In this document: positions 7,397-16,569 of the stretch, piece after piece | Layout of the letters: the number at the start of each line of letters is the position of its first letter | How positions within the stretch are numbered: position 1 is the first letter of the stretch | Assembly: GCA_024234595.1 (NCBI GenBank) | Contig: JACKNZ010000011.1 | Span: forward strand, 1-64,000 | Direction of reading: 5' to 3' | DNA from: Moraxellaceae bacterium | Lineage (GTDB): Bacteria; Pseudomonadota; Gammaproteobacteria; Pseudomonadales; Moraxellaceae | DNA: 64,000 nt | Made by a program: the position numbers and the translations under genes | Notes under the pieces: generated by a model | Told to the model about the DNA's origin: nothing | What the model saw: the letters and a program-made list of their open reading frames with translations, nothing else | The model's database searches: none

Positions 7397-10309
7397 TCAA
7401 GCCAAATACTTCAACCCCTCTCTTGCCTCTTGTTGCAGCATTAGCGTTAATTTATCAGCAGGAATAGGGCGGCTGATTAAATAGCCTTGTACCACATCAC
7501 AGCCTTGCTCTTTCAAAAAATTAAGATGCGTTTCGGTTTCAACGCCTTCGGCCACAATTTTCATGCCTAGGCTATGACCCATTGCAAAAATAGCGCGTAC
7601 GATGGCATCGTCTTTTTCGGCCTGACCAATTCTAAACACAAAAGATTGGTCAATTTTGAGTACATCAATCGGAAAGTCACGCAAATAAGATAACGAAGAA
7701 TAGCCTGTACCAAAATCATCAAGGGCAATTTTTATGCCGCGACTGCGTAAGTCCTCTAACAACTGGCAAACGCCATCTTTCTCATCCATAAAAGATGATT
7801 CTGTTAACTCCAGTTCTAAAGCAGTGGGGTCAAGGCCACTATTGACCAAAATTCTGTCCACAATCTCAAGCAAATTACCACGTTGTAATTGTTGTGCCAC
7901 GACATTGACCGAGGTGCTAATATGCCCAAAACCTTGCTTATGCCATTGAGCCGTTTGTTGACAGGCTTTATACAACACAATTTCACCAATTGCAGATATG
8001 AGTCCAGCTTCTTCGGCTAAGGGAATAAAAAGGGCAGGCGACACCAATCCCATCGTTGGATGTTGCCAGCGTACTAAGGCTTCGGTACTGATAATACGAT
8101 TGGTTTTTAAACAAACTTTAGGTTGATAAAACACCACAAATTCATCTTTAAAAATCGCCTTACGCAAAGCACTTTCAAGATTGACTTGCTCAATCGAAAT
8201 AGATTTAACATCTTCACTGAAAAAGCGCGTGCTATTGCCGCCCATACGTTTAGCTTGTTGTAAAGCTAAGTCGGCATGGTTGATTAAAATTTGTAATTCA
8301 CGGCCATGTTCAGGAAACAAACTGACACCAATGGATGCGCCAAGTAGTAACTCATGCTCTCCAATTTTGAAGGGACGACGCAGTTGTTCAATAATTTTGT
8401 CGCAATAGTTTTCAACAGCATTACGTTGGTAGTTTTTGTCTAATAGTAGGGCAAATTCATCACTTCCCAAACGAGCAACAGTATTGGCATCGCTAGCAGT
8501 CTGACTAATACGCTCAGCGACTTTTTTGAGTAGCGCATCACCTAATTCATGACCAAAACTATCATTGAGTGGTCTAAATCGGTCTAAATCAATATGCAAG
8601 ACCGCAAAGCCTTCGTTTTTGTCGCGTGCGGCAACAATTGCGCTGTGTAATCGGTCATAAAACAAGGTACGGTTAGCTAAGCCCGTTAATCTATCGTAAT
8701 TGGCTAAGTATTTGAGTTTTTCTTCGGCTTCTTTGCGTTGCGTCAGGTCAGAGACAATGCCGACATAATGGCCAATTTGATTGTCGTGATTGCGAATGGC
8801 GGTAATGTGTAACCATTGAGGAAAAACTTCGCCATTTTTGCGGTATTCAAGCAGTTCACCTTGCCAATCGCCTGTTTGTTTGAGTTGTTCAAGGGTGGCG
8901 GTATAAAGCGGCTCTTTGGGCTGTGAAGGGTGATTGCCAATGTTAAATAAATGTTTGCCCTCTAAGTCTTCGTTGCTAAACCCTGTCATTTGACTAAAAC
9001 GAGGATTAACCGATAAAAAACAGAAGTCAGCGTCTAAGATATAAATGCCTTCGGCGGCATATTCAAATACCGAGGCCGATAAACGAAGTTTTTCTTCGAC
9101 TTCGCGCTCAGGGGTAATATCACGTCGAGTGCCAATTAAACGCAAAGGCAAACCTTTGGCATCCCATGCCACCACACGGCCATTATCTTCGACCCACACC
9201 CAATGTCCAGCCCGATGCAAAATACGATAGGCGACTTCGTAGTTGGGCTTTTTTTTGCGTAAATGTTGCAGTAAGGCGTGTTTGACGGTGGCGTAGTCAT
9301 CGGGATGAATAATTTGTTTCATCTTGCCCATCAGGGCTTTCATTTCGAGTTTGGAATAGCCTAAGAGTTGCTCAAAATTAGAGTTAAAAATTTCGTTATT
9401 GCTCATATTCCAATCCCACAAGCCAATGCCAGAGGCATCAATGGCAAGGGTTAAGCGTTCTTGGCTATTGCGCAGCGCACGGTTAATGTCCGACAGCGCA
9501 AGAGTACGCTCGCGGACTTTTTGTTCTAAATTGCTGTTAATTTCTTGGAGTTGAGTTTCGGTATGCCGACGTTCTTGAATTTCTAAAGCGAGTTTTTGAT
9601 TAACGGCTTCAACGGTATTTTTGGAGCTTTCTAAAAAATGAATCAAATCTTCATTGCGTAATTGCAGCCATAATGATTGATAGCTTAAATCACTTAAACG
9701 ACGACCTGCTAATAATACAAAAAAGAAGAATAGCCCACCAACCCCTGTTAAAGCCGAATTTACCACCGAGGGATAGGCGGTTAACAATAATAAACCGGGT
9801 AAAATGGCGGCAACCGCAAAATAAATAAACGTCTCAAAGCGACTCGAATAACTGGTTAATGCAGCAATCGCTTGCCAACTGACTAAGCAAGCAAATAACG
9901 CAGGACGATAAAAATCCGCAATTGGCGTGCCATTGATGGGAAAGCTCGGTGAAAAAACAACGGCGGCCACGCCCCAAATACTGCCCATGATTAAAGCGGT
10001 GCAATTAAGGCATTTTTCGATGGTATCGGGAGCAAATTCCCTAAAATTATGTTTGAGATGACTAATGGTTGCAATCGATAGTGCCACGCCCAACAAAGCT
10101 AATATTGACCATGTTTTAGTCGATAAAAATAAGCTGCTCTTTTCATCCCAATATAAAAAACTGACGGTGATAATCGACACCAAAGAAATAAAGCTAAAAA
10201 ATTGGAACTGACCAATCATTTGTGATGACTGGAGCTGCATCAGCCGCTGTTCAATCAGCGAGCTTGGCATCTCTGTTTTGGTGTGCGTGTTAGCATACTG
10301 GTCGGTCAT
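7397..10309 (-). CDS. Membrane-anchored PAS-PAS-GGDEF-EAL cyclic-di-GMP protein
   Basis: I choose the ATG at 10309 (970 aa), preceded by a GGGGG purine run; the upstream TTG extension at 10366 lacks one. The N-terminus has about six membrane helices and then a coiled coil. Two PAS/PAC units follow (WDWNMSNNEIFNSN...; SVFEYAAEGIYILDADF). The GGDEF domain reads GSDEF with no RxxD inhibitory site just before it. The EAL domain is intact, with EALVRW, ELTESSF, ALDDFGTGYSSL and KIDQSFV. From family knowledge the EAL domain should hydrolyse c-di-GMP. Whether the Ser-substituted GGDEF domain still makes c-di-GMP or only senses GTP is uncertain. It stands alone between the secretion locus and pstS and may set a motile/sessile switch relevant to the adjacent adhesin, which is inference. 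Confidence 0.9.
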   Translation of the reverse strand: MTDQYANTHTKTEMPSSLIEQRLMQLQSSQMIGQFQFFSFISLVSIITVSFLYWDEKSSLFLSTKTWSILALLGVALSIATISHLKHNFREFAPDTIEKCLNCTALIMGSIWGVAAVVFSPSFPINGTPIADFYRPALFACLVSWQAIAALTSYSSRFETFIYFAVAAILPGLLLLTAYPSVVNSALTGVGGLFFFFVLLAGRRLSDLSYQSLWLQLRNEDLIHFLESSKNTVEAVNQKLALEIQERRHTETQLQEINSNLEQKVRERTLALSDINRALRNSQERLTLAIDASGIGLWDWNMSNNEIFNSNFEQLLGYSKLEMKALMGKMKQIIHPDDYATVKHALLQHLRKKKPNYEVAYRILHRAGHWVWVEDNGRVVAWDAKGLPLRLIGTRRDITPEREVEEKLRLSASVFEYAAEGIYILDADFCFLSVNPRFSQMTGFSNEDLEGKHLFNIGNHPSQPKEPLYTATLEQLKQTGDWQGELLEYRKNGEVFPQWLHITAIRNHDNQIGHYVGIVSDLTQRKEAEEKLKYLANYDRLTGLANRTLFYDRLHSAIVAARDKNEGFAVLHIDLDRFRPLNDSFGHELGDALLKKVAERISQTASDANTVARLGSDEFALLLDKNYQRNAVENYCDKIIEQLRRPFKIGEHELLLGASIGVSLFPEHGRELQILINHADLALQQAKRMGGNSTRFFSEDVKSISIEQVNLESALRKAIFKDEFVVFYQPKVCLKTNRIISTEALVRWQHPTMGLVSPALFIPLAEEAGLISAIGEIVLYKACQQTAQWHKQGFGHISTSVNVVAQQLQRGNLLEIVDRILVNSGLDPTALELELTESSFMDEKDGVCQLLEDLRSRGIKIALDDFGTGYSSLSYLRDFPIDVLKIDQSFVFRIGQAEKDDAIVRAIFAMGHSLGMKIVAEGVETETHLNFLKEQGCDVVQGYLISRPIPADKLTLMLQQEAREGLKYLA

Positions 10310-10497
10310 TAAACCGTACCCCCTGTTATAAGAATAATAAGCATTGGTGACGCAAACAATCAGCAATTACAGCCTGTTGTATTGTAGGGGCTAATTTATA
10401 TAAATTTTCTTCTTATTCTATGCAGCTATTGGCAATTGCTCAATGCAAAAAATGCATACTTAATCATTATTCGTGTTTTTTTGTCTAAAAAATACCA

Positions 10498-10531
10498 TTG
10501 TCACAAAGTTGTCACATAACGAGCTTATGCT
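10498..10531 (+). promoter_or_regulatory. Pho box and -10 of pstS
   Basis: Two 7-bp repeats TTGTCAC (10498-10504 and 10509-10515) spaced by AAAG give the 11-bp periodicity of a PhoB binding site. A -10-like TATGCT lies at 10526-10531, ten bases further on, so PhoB would replace a -35 element. This predicts induction of pstS under phosphate limitation. Confidence 0.85.
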
Positions 10532-10576
10532 TAAACCATGTTGAAAACAGATACCATTTTAATTGGGGGAAAGAAT

Positions 10577-11533
10577 ATGAAACTTCAACCATTAGTATTA
10601 GCCTTGGGCTTAGGTTTAGGTGTGGTTAATGCCTATGCTTTGGATGCAGGATTGCCAGTGTATGCCAAAACCACAGGGGTGTCAGGTAATTTGTCGAGTG
10701 TCGGTTCTGATACCTTAGCCAATTTAATGACTTTTTGGGCAGAAGATTTTAAAAAGCAATATCCCAATGTCAATATTCAAATTCAGGCCGCGGGTTCTTC
10801 GACAGCTCCTCCTGCGTTAACACAGGGCACGTCTAATCTTGGCCCTATGTCTCGTGCTATGAAAGACAACGAAATCCAAGACTTTGAAAAGAAACATGGT
10901 TATAAACCAACCGCTATTCCTGTTGCTGTTGATGCTTTAGCGGTATTTGTGCACAAAGATAATCCGATTAAAGGTTTGTCGATGTCGATGGTGGATGCGG
11001 TGTTCTCAACAACTCGCAAGTGTGGTTATGAAAGAACCGCGACTAATTGGGGAGATTTGGGCTTAACAGGCGCATGGAAATCCCGTGATTTGCAACTGTT
11101 TGGTCGTAACTCGGTATCGGGTACTTATGGTTATTTTAAAGAACACGCCTTATGTAAAGGTGACTTTAAATCTAACGTCAATGAGCAACCGGGTTCGGCC
11201 TCGGTCGTACAGTCTATTTCTAACTCAATTAACGGTATTGGTTATTCGGGCATTGGTTATGTCACCTCGGGTGTAAAAGCTGTGCCATTAAAAGGTAGTG
11301 ATGGTGAGTTTGTAGCAGCGACTGCTAAAAATGCCTTGTCGGGTAAATATCCTTTGGCACGTTTTTTATATGTTTATGTCAACAAAAATCCTAAAAAGCC
11401 TTTAGCTCCGCTAGAAGCTGAATTTGTGAAATTGATTTTGTCGCAACAAGGTCAACAAATTGTTGAAAAAGACGGTTATATCCCCTTGCCAGCGTCCGAA
11501 GTCAAAAAGATTCGTGCAAAATTGGGTTTATAA
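10577..11533 (+). CDS. pstS: Phosphate ABC transporter periplasmic substrate-binding protein
   Basis: A 318-aa protein. The ATG at 10577 has GGGGGAAAG upstream and gives a clean signal peptide (MKLQPLVLALGLGLG...NAYA), so I prefer it to the in-frame ATG at 10538. The mature protein shows the PBP-like phosphate-binding motifs VGSDTLANLM, AAGSSTAPPALTQGTSNLGP, SRAMKDNE and GRNSVSGTYGYF. It captures inorganic phosphate in the periplasm and delivers it to PstCA. A Pho box precedes it and a hairpin follows, consistent with pstS being expressed at higher level than pstCAB. Confidence 0.95.
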   Translation: MKLQPLVLALGLGLGVVNAYALDAGLPVYAKTTGVSGNLSSVGSDTLANLMTFWAEDFKKQYPNVNIQIQAAGSSTAPPALTQGTSNLGPMSRAMKDNEIQDFEKKHGYKPTAIPVAVDALAVFVHKDNPIKGLSMSMVDAVFSTTRKCGYERTATNWGDLGLTGAWKSRDLQLFGRNSVSGTYGYFKEHALCKGDFKSNVNEQPGSASVVQSISNSINGIGYSGIGYVTSGVKAVPLKGSDGEFVAATAKNALSGKYPLARFLYVYVNKNPKKPLAPLEAEFVKLILSQQGQQIVEKDGYIPLPASEVKKIRAKLGL

Positions 11534-11548
11534 TCAGTGGATTATATT

Positions 11549-11571
11549 AAAAGGGGCTTCTAGCCCCTTTT
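11549..11571 (+). terminator. Hairpin between pstS and pstC (partial terminator)
   Basis: AAAAGGGGCT (11549-11558) and AGCCCCTTTT (11562-11571) form a perfect 10-bp stem with a 3-nt loop followed by TGTT. It probably attenuates read-through so that the binding protein is made in excess over the permease. Confidence 0.75.
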
Positions 11572-11617
11572 GTTGTTAAAATGGCTTATGCTTCTTATAT
11601 AAATTGATGAGTAATAT

Positions 11618-13924
11618 ATGAGTAAACCTGAGCGTGTTCGTCTCGATGCGGCCACTATGGCTGCTCTTGACCGTCGCCGTCGTATTAAAGACAAAATAGC
11701 CAATGTCACGATTGGCTTCGGCGGTATTTTTGTGGTGTTGGCGATTACCCTAATTTTTGTGTATTTATTGGTTGAGAGTTGGCCTTTATTCAAAAAAGCA
11801 GAATTTGACCAAACCCAAAGTTATCAAAGCCAACAAGCCGCGTTGTGGGTGGACATGGACGAGTACAACCAAACGGGTATTCGTTTGTTAGCTACAGGTG
11901 AAGTCCAGTATTTTACGGTTAATGATGGCCAAACCACCGCCAGTGAGCAATTAGCCTTGCCCCAAGGTACGACCATTAGTCATATTCAGCGCAGTGCGAT
12001 TTTACAAGGATTGGTTGGGATTGGGTTGTCCAATGGCCAATTGTTGGTATTTAAGCCCAATTATTCGGTGGATGTCGCGGCTGATGGCAAATCAAAAACA
12101 GTCCATCCAAATTTGATTTTTCCTTATGGCACAACACCTTTAACCGTTAACGATAATCAACAACCCTTGTCGCAATTTGCGATGCGTGACGACGATGGCG
12201 TATTGCAAGTATTTGCGGCAGCCAATAATCAAGTGTTATGGCAACGTTTTAGTGTACATAAAGATGAAGCCGAAGAGGGTGGCTTTAGTTTAAGCAGTGC
12301 CATGGACGATACCGATAGCGACAGTAATGCCGATAAAGTGTTTGAGCGTAGCTTAAATATGGCCTTAGCGGTTGATACGCAAGCGGTAAAAAGTTTAATT
12401 TTAGGGCAGGGCGCACGTTGGGCTTATTTGTTAACGGCAAATGATATTGCGGTATTTAGAATTGTCGAAGGTGAGCCTAAGCTGTATCAAAGCGTTAAAT
12501 TTAAAAATGGTGAAATTAACACCGCTATTCCCTTACAAGGCGAAATTTCCTTGTTGGTGGGTAATAACAAAGGCCAAATTAGCCAGTGGTTTTTGGTGCG
12601 CGATAGCCATGACGGTGAAGATAAGTTTAATTTGCAGCAAATTCGCCAGTTTACGCTAGGGTCTGCTCCTATTACTGCCATTGCCCCCGAAGCCAAACGC
12701 AAAGGCTTTGTGGCAGGTGATGCTCAAGGCAATATTGGCTATTTTTATACCACGTCCGAGCGCACCATTGGTATTCATGCGGCGGCTAAAAGCGCGATTA
12801 GCGAATTGTCGGTGTCGGCACGTTCCGAAGGGGTATTTGTGCAAGCGGCTGACAGTGCCAGCTTTTGGCGTTTACATGCCGAACACCCCGATATTTCTAT
12901 GAAGTCCACATGGGGTAAAGTCTGGTACGAATCTTATCCAGAGCCAAGTTATACATGGCAATCGACCTCGGGTAATGTCGATTTTGAAGGCAAAATGTCC
13001 TTAGTGCCACTGACCTTTGGTACGCTCAAAGCGGCTTTTTATGCCATGTTATTAGCCGCACCGTTGGCTATTTTTGGCGCGATGTACACTGCTGTGTTTA
13101 TGTCGCCAGCCCTGCGTACCAAAGTTAAACCAGCCATTGAGTTGATGCAGGCTTTACCTACCGTTATTTTAGGCTTTTTGGCAGGGCTATGGTTAGCACC
13201 CACCATTGAGGCTAATTTACCCGGTATTGCCAGTTTGTTGATTATTACGCCTCTCATTATTTTAGTGTGTGGATTTATTTGGGTACAAATTCCACTCGAA
13301 AAGCGTAGCCGTATTCCCGAAGGTTGGGCGCCGATTATTTTGATTGCGCCTATTTTGTTGGGCGGTTGGGTATCGTTTGGCTTATCACAAACAGTCGAGC
13401 TGCACTTTTTTGGTGGCGATATTCGTTATTGGTTATCCCATGAAGCAGGCATTAAATTTGACCAACGTAACTCTTTAATTGTGGGATTAGCGATGGGTTT
13501 TGCGGTGATTGCGCCGATATTTTCGATTGCCGAAGATGCCTTATTTGCCGTGCCTCGCCATTTAACCAACGGTTCTTTGGCTTTAGGGGCAACCCAATGG
13601 CAGACGCTGACGCGCGTGGTATTGCCCACCGCTTCACCGGGTATATTTTCGGCGGTGATGATTGGTTTTGGTCGTGCAGTGGGCGAAACCATGATTGTAC
13701 TCATGGCTACAGGTAATACCGCCGTTATGGAATGGAATATCTTTGAAGGGATGCGAACTTTATCGGCCAACGTAGCCGTAGAAATGGGCGAAGCCGAAGT
13801 CGGTTCTACCCATTTTAGAGTGTTATTTTTATCGGCATTAGTGCTGTTTATTTTAACCTTTGTGCTAAACACAGCGGCAGAAGTGGTGCGTAACCGTCTG
13901 CGTAAAAAATACGGTTCTTTATGA
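11618..13924 (+). CDS. pstC: Phosphate ABC transporter permease PstC (long form)
   Basis: A 768-aa permease, more than twice the 319 aa of E. coli PstC. One transmembrane helix (about 28-53) is followed by a ~400-residue periplasmic, beta-rich region with WD-like elements (residues ~55-470). The conserved permease core comes last (~475-765), with the ABC-permease EAA loop (GSLALGATQWQTLTRVVLP) and GRAVGETMIVLMATGN. Such long PstC proteins are known in Pseudomonas and Acinetobacter relatives; the function of the insertion is not established. With PstA it forms the channel for phosphate. It is followed 10 bp later by pstA. Confidence 0.93.
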   Translation: MSKPERVRLDAATMAALDRRRRIKDKIANVTIGFGGIFVVLAITLIFVYLLVESWPLFKKAEFDQTQSYQSQQAALWVDMDEYNQTGIRLLATGEVQYFTVNDGQTTASEQLALPQGTTISHIQRSAILQGLVGIGLSNGQLLVFKPNYSVDVAADGKSKTVHPNLIFPYGTTPLTVNDNQQPLSQFAMRDDDGVLQVFAAANNQVLWQRFSVHKDEAEEGGFSLSSAMDDTDSDSNADKVFERSLNMALAVDTQAVKSLILGQGARWAYLLTANDIAVFRIVEGEPKLYQSVKFKNGEINTAIPLQGEISLLVGNNKGQISQWFLVRDSHDGEDKFNLQQIRQFTLGSAPITAIAPEAKRKGFVAGDAQGNIGYFYTTSERTIGIHAAAKSAISELSVSARSEGVFVQAADSASFWRLHAEHPDISMKSTWGKVWYESYPEPSYTWQSTSGNVDFEGKMSLVPLTFGTLKAAFYAMLLAAPLAIFGAMYTAVFMSPALRTKVKPAIELMQALPTVILGFLAGLWLAPTIEANLPGIASLLIITPLIILVCGFIWVQIPLEKRSRIPEGWAPIILIAPILLGGWVSFGLSQTVELHFFGGDIRYWLSHEAGIKFDQRNSLIVGLAMGFAVIAPIFSIAEDALFAVPRHLTNGSLALGATQWQTLTRVVLPTASPGIFSAVMIGFGRAVGETMIVLMATGNTAVMEWNIFEGMRTLSANVAVEMGEAEVGSTHFRVLFLSALVLFILTFVLNTAAEVVRNRLRKKYGSL

Positions 13925-13934
13925 GGCTTACACC

Positions 13935-15590
13935 ATGAAATTACGCGAATACTTTAAAAGTGGCGAAGCATGGGTCTGGCTTAATGCAGGAGCTGTCGCT
14001 ATTTCCTTAATTATGGTCATTGGTATTTTGGGCTTGGTGGCGGTGCGTGGTTTGGGGCATTTTTGGCCGTCCGATGTCATGCAAGCACAATATAGCTATC
14101 AAGGTCAAACGAGTACCATTATTGGCGAGTTGTATGACGAAAAAGTCGATACCGCTAAACGCTTGCGCGAAGCAGGGGTAGAAATTCCTCAGGGCGTAGA
14201 AACAGTGACGCGTTACTCGATTAAACAGGGTAACAAAGATGTCACAGGCCAAGACTTTAAATGGGTATTAGCCGCCAATTTGCAAAACATCCAATATCCT
14301 AAAGACATTGTCGTCTTAGAGCGTTATGAATGGGGCACGTTTTATGGTCGCCTCAAAGCGGTTAAAGAAAATGGTCAATTGATTGCCGAAGGCGATAGCG
14401 CATGGGCTGCATTGCAAAGCCGTTTAGAACGTAGCAATGGTTTTCATGAGCAAATTAAAGACTTAGAAAAAGGCGAGGTCGGTTCTATCAACTTTAAGCT
14501 CGAAAAATTACGTTTGCAAGAGCGTAAACTAGAGCTAGAAGGTAAATTAGATGATGCTCAACGCGCAAAATTTGCTCAACAGCGCGATGAGCAAAATCAA
14601 AAATACGAAGTCTTAAAAACCAAGCTCGAACAATTACGCCATGATATGGAGCGTGATTCGGCGGTATTTGTGGTGGCCGATGGCAGCGAAAAAGAAATCG
14701 CCCTCAGCAAAATTGTGGGCGCACACAAACCCAATGACATGGGTGTTTTTGCCAAGTTGGGCGCGTATGGCCACAACGCATGGGCATTTTTAAGCGATGA
14801 CCCACGCGAAGCCAATACCGAAGGTGGGGTTTTTCCTGCTATTTTTGGTACGGTGTTGATGGTGCTAATGATGACCGTGATTGTCACTCCATTAGGTGTG
14901 ATTGCCGCGATTTATTTGCGCGAATATGCCAGCCAAGGCGTAATTACCCAAACGGTGCGTATTGCGGTCAATAACTTGGCAGGTGTGCCGTCTATTGTCT
15001 ATGGCGTGTTTGGTTTAGGCTTTTTTATTTACTTTTTGGGTGGCAACATTGACCGTTTGTTTTACCCCGAAGCCTCGCCAGCCCCTGTGTTTGGTACACC
15101 TGGTTTGTTGTGGTCGGCGATTACTTTGGCGTTAATGACTTTGCCTGTGATGATTGTTTCGACTGAAGAAGGCTTGTCGCGTATTCCACGTTCACTTAAA
15201 GAAGGTTCATTAGCCTTAGGTGCAACTAAAGCCGAAACTTTATGGCGCGTCATTTTGCCGATGGCCATGCCCAGTATTATGACAGGTATGATTTTGGCGA
15301 TTGCGCGTGCCGCAGGTGAAGTTGCTCCCTTGATGTTAGTGGGTGTGGTTAAACTGGCACCGACTTTGCCAGTGGACTTAAATGCGCCATTTATTCATTT
15401 AGAGCGCAAATTTATGCACTTAGGCTTTCATATTTATGATGTCGGCTTTCAAAGTCCGAATGTGGAAGCAGCACGGCCATTAGTCTATGCCACGGCCTTT
15501 TTATTGGTGTTAATTGTGGCGAGTCTAAATTTATCTGCCGTGGCCTTGCGTAACCACTTGCGCGAAAAATATAAAGCTTTAGAGTCTTAA
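13935..15590 (+). CDS. pstA: Phosphate ABC transporter permease PstA (long form)
   Basis: A 551-aa protein versus about 296 aa in E. coli. The first helix (about 18-40) precedes a periplasmic insertion of ~230 residues rich in charged heptads (RLEKLRLQERKLELEGKLDD), predicted coiled coil. The six-helix permease core with its EAA loop (GSLALGATKAETLWRVILP) and the motif ARAAGEVAPLMLVG follows. The insertion parallels that of PstC, so the two may contact each other outside the membrane; this is inference. The gene sits 10 bp after pstC and 3 bp before pstB. Confidence 0.93.
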   Translation: MKLREYFKSGEAWVWLNAGAVAISLIMVIGILGLVAVRGLGHFWPSDVMQAQYSYQGQTSTIIGELYDEKVDTAKRLREAGVEIPQGVETVTRYSIKQGNKDVTGQDFKWVLAANLQNIQYPKDIVVLERYEWGTFYGRLKAVKENGQLIAEGDSAWAALQSRLERSNGFHEQIKDLEKGEVGSINFKLEKLRLQERKLELEGKLDDAQRAKFAQQRDEQNQKYEVLKTKLEQLRHDMERDSAVFVVADGSEKEIALSKIVGAHKPNDMGVFAKLGAYGHNAWAFLSDDPREANTEGGVFPAIFGTVLMVLMMTVIVTPLGVIAAIYLREYASQGVITQTVRIAVNNLAGVPSIVYGVFGLGFFIYFLGGNIDRLFYPEASPAPVFGTPGLLWSAITLALMTLPVMIVSTEEGLSRIPRSLKEGSLALGATKAETLWRVILPMAMPSIMTGMILAIARAAGEVAPLMLVGVVKLAPTLPVDLNAPFIHLERKFMHLGFHIYDVGFQSPNVEAARPLVYATAFLLVLIVASLNLSAVALRNHLREKYKALES

Positions 15591-15593
15591 TTT

Positions 15594-16472
15594 ATGAACT
15601 TAGAGTTGGAACAGCCCATTATGACTGCAAATACATCTACTGCACATCAAAAGCCCACCCAAGCCATGAATATGGATGCTTTAGGGCGACAGAATCGTCA
15701 TTTAACGATGGCAAACGAAGATATTTGTTTAGAAACGCGTGACCTCAAGTTGTTTTATGGTCAAAAACAAGCCTTATTTGATGTCAATATGCACATTCCG
15801 CGCAAGCGTGTCACGGCTTTTATTGGCCCTTCGGGGTGTGGCAAATCCACCTTGTTGCGTTGTTTTAATCGTATGAATGACTTGGTGGATGGATGCCGTA
15901 TCGAAGGTAATATCTTGTTAGATGGCAGTGATATTTTTGATAAAAGCATGGATATTACCAATCTGCGCCGCCGCGTAGGGATGGTGTTTCAAAAGCCGAA
16001 TCCTTTTCCAAAGTCTATTTACGAAAATGTTGCCTATGGCTTACGTTTGCAAGGTATCAACAAAAAGAGCTATTTGGATGATGTGGTTGAAGACTCGCTC
16101 AAAGGCGCGGCTTTATGGGACGAAGTCAAAGACCGTTTAAATGATTCGGCTTTGGGTTTGTCAGGTGGTCAGCAACAGCGTTTAGTGATTGCTCGCGCTA
16201 TTGCCATTGAGCCAGAAGTGTTGTTATTAGATGAACCAACAGGCGCACTTGACCCCATTTCTACCCTCAAAATTGAAGAATTGATTCACGATTTACGTGA
16301 CCGTTTTACGATTTTGATTGTGACGCACAATATGCAGCAAGCGGCGCGTGTCTCGGACTATACGGCCTTTATGTATTTGGGTAAGTTGGTCGAACATAGT
16401 GATACCGACACCTTGTTTACCAATCCTGCCAACAAACAAACCGAAGACTATATTACGGGGCGTTATGGTTGA
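15594..16472 (+). CDS. pstB: Phosphate ABC transporter ATP-binding protein
   Basis: A 292-aa ATPase with Walker A GPSGCGKST, Q-loop motif VFQKPNPFPKS, signature LSGGQQQRLVIARAIAIEPE and Walker B VLLLDEPTGALDP. These are diagnostic of PstB; the usual CSALDP/TSALDP is here TGALDP. It has about 35 extra residues at the N-terminus compared with E. coli, so a start at ATG 15621 or later is possible. It powers phosphate import and, with PhoU, signals to PhoR. Confidence 0.95.
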   Translation: MNLELEQPIMTANTSTAHQKPTQAMNMDALGRQNRHLTMANEDICLETRDLKLFYGQKQALFDVNMHIPRKRVTAFIGPSGCGKSTLLRCFNRMNDLVDGCRIEGNILLDGSDIFDKSMDITNLRRRVGMVFQKPNPFPKSIYENVAYGLRLQGINKKSYLDDVVEDSLKGAALWDEVKDRLNDSALGLSGGQQQRLVIARAIAIEPEVLLLDEPTGALDPISTLKIEELIHDLRDRFTILIVTHNMQQAARVSDYTAFMYLGKLVEHSDTDTLFTNPANKQTEDYITGRYG

Positions 16473-16488
16473 TAGAGACCATGTGTCG

Positions 16489-16534
16489 TGTTGGTTGAGC
16501 GTAGTTGTGGTGGTTGAGCGTAGTCGAAACCCCA
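16489..16534 (+). repeat. Tandem GTTGAGCGTAGT repeat
   Basis: Two copies of GGTTGAGCGTAGT lie close together between pstB and phoU; the second continues into CGAAACC. They belong to the same short dispersed repeat family as the element at 4106. Confidence 0.5.
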
Positions 16535-16569
16535 TACTTTAAAAAATTAATATTGAGGAGTGCTTGATT

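Noticed and set aside
10310..10366. Longer start for the GGDEF-EAL protein
   Set aside because: The upstream start is a TTG with no ribosome binding site, and the added residues are not typical of a membrane sensor N-terminus.
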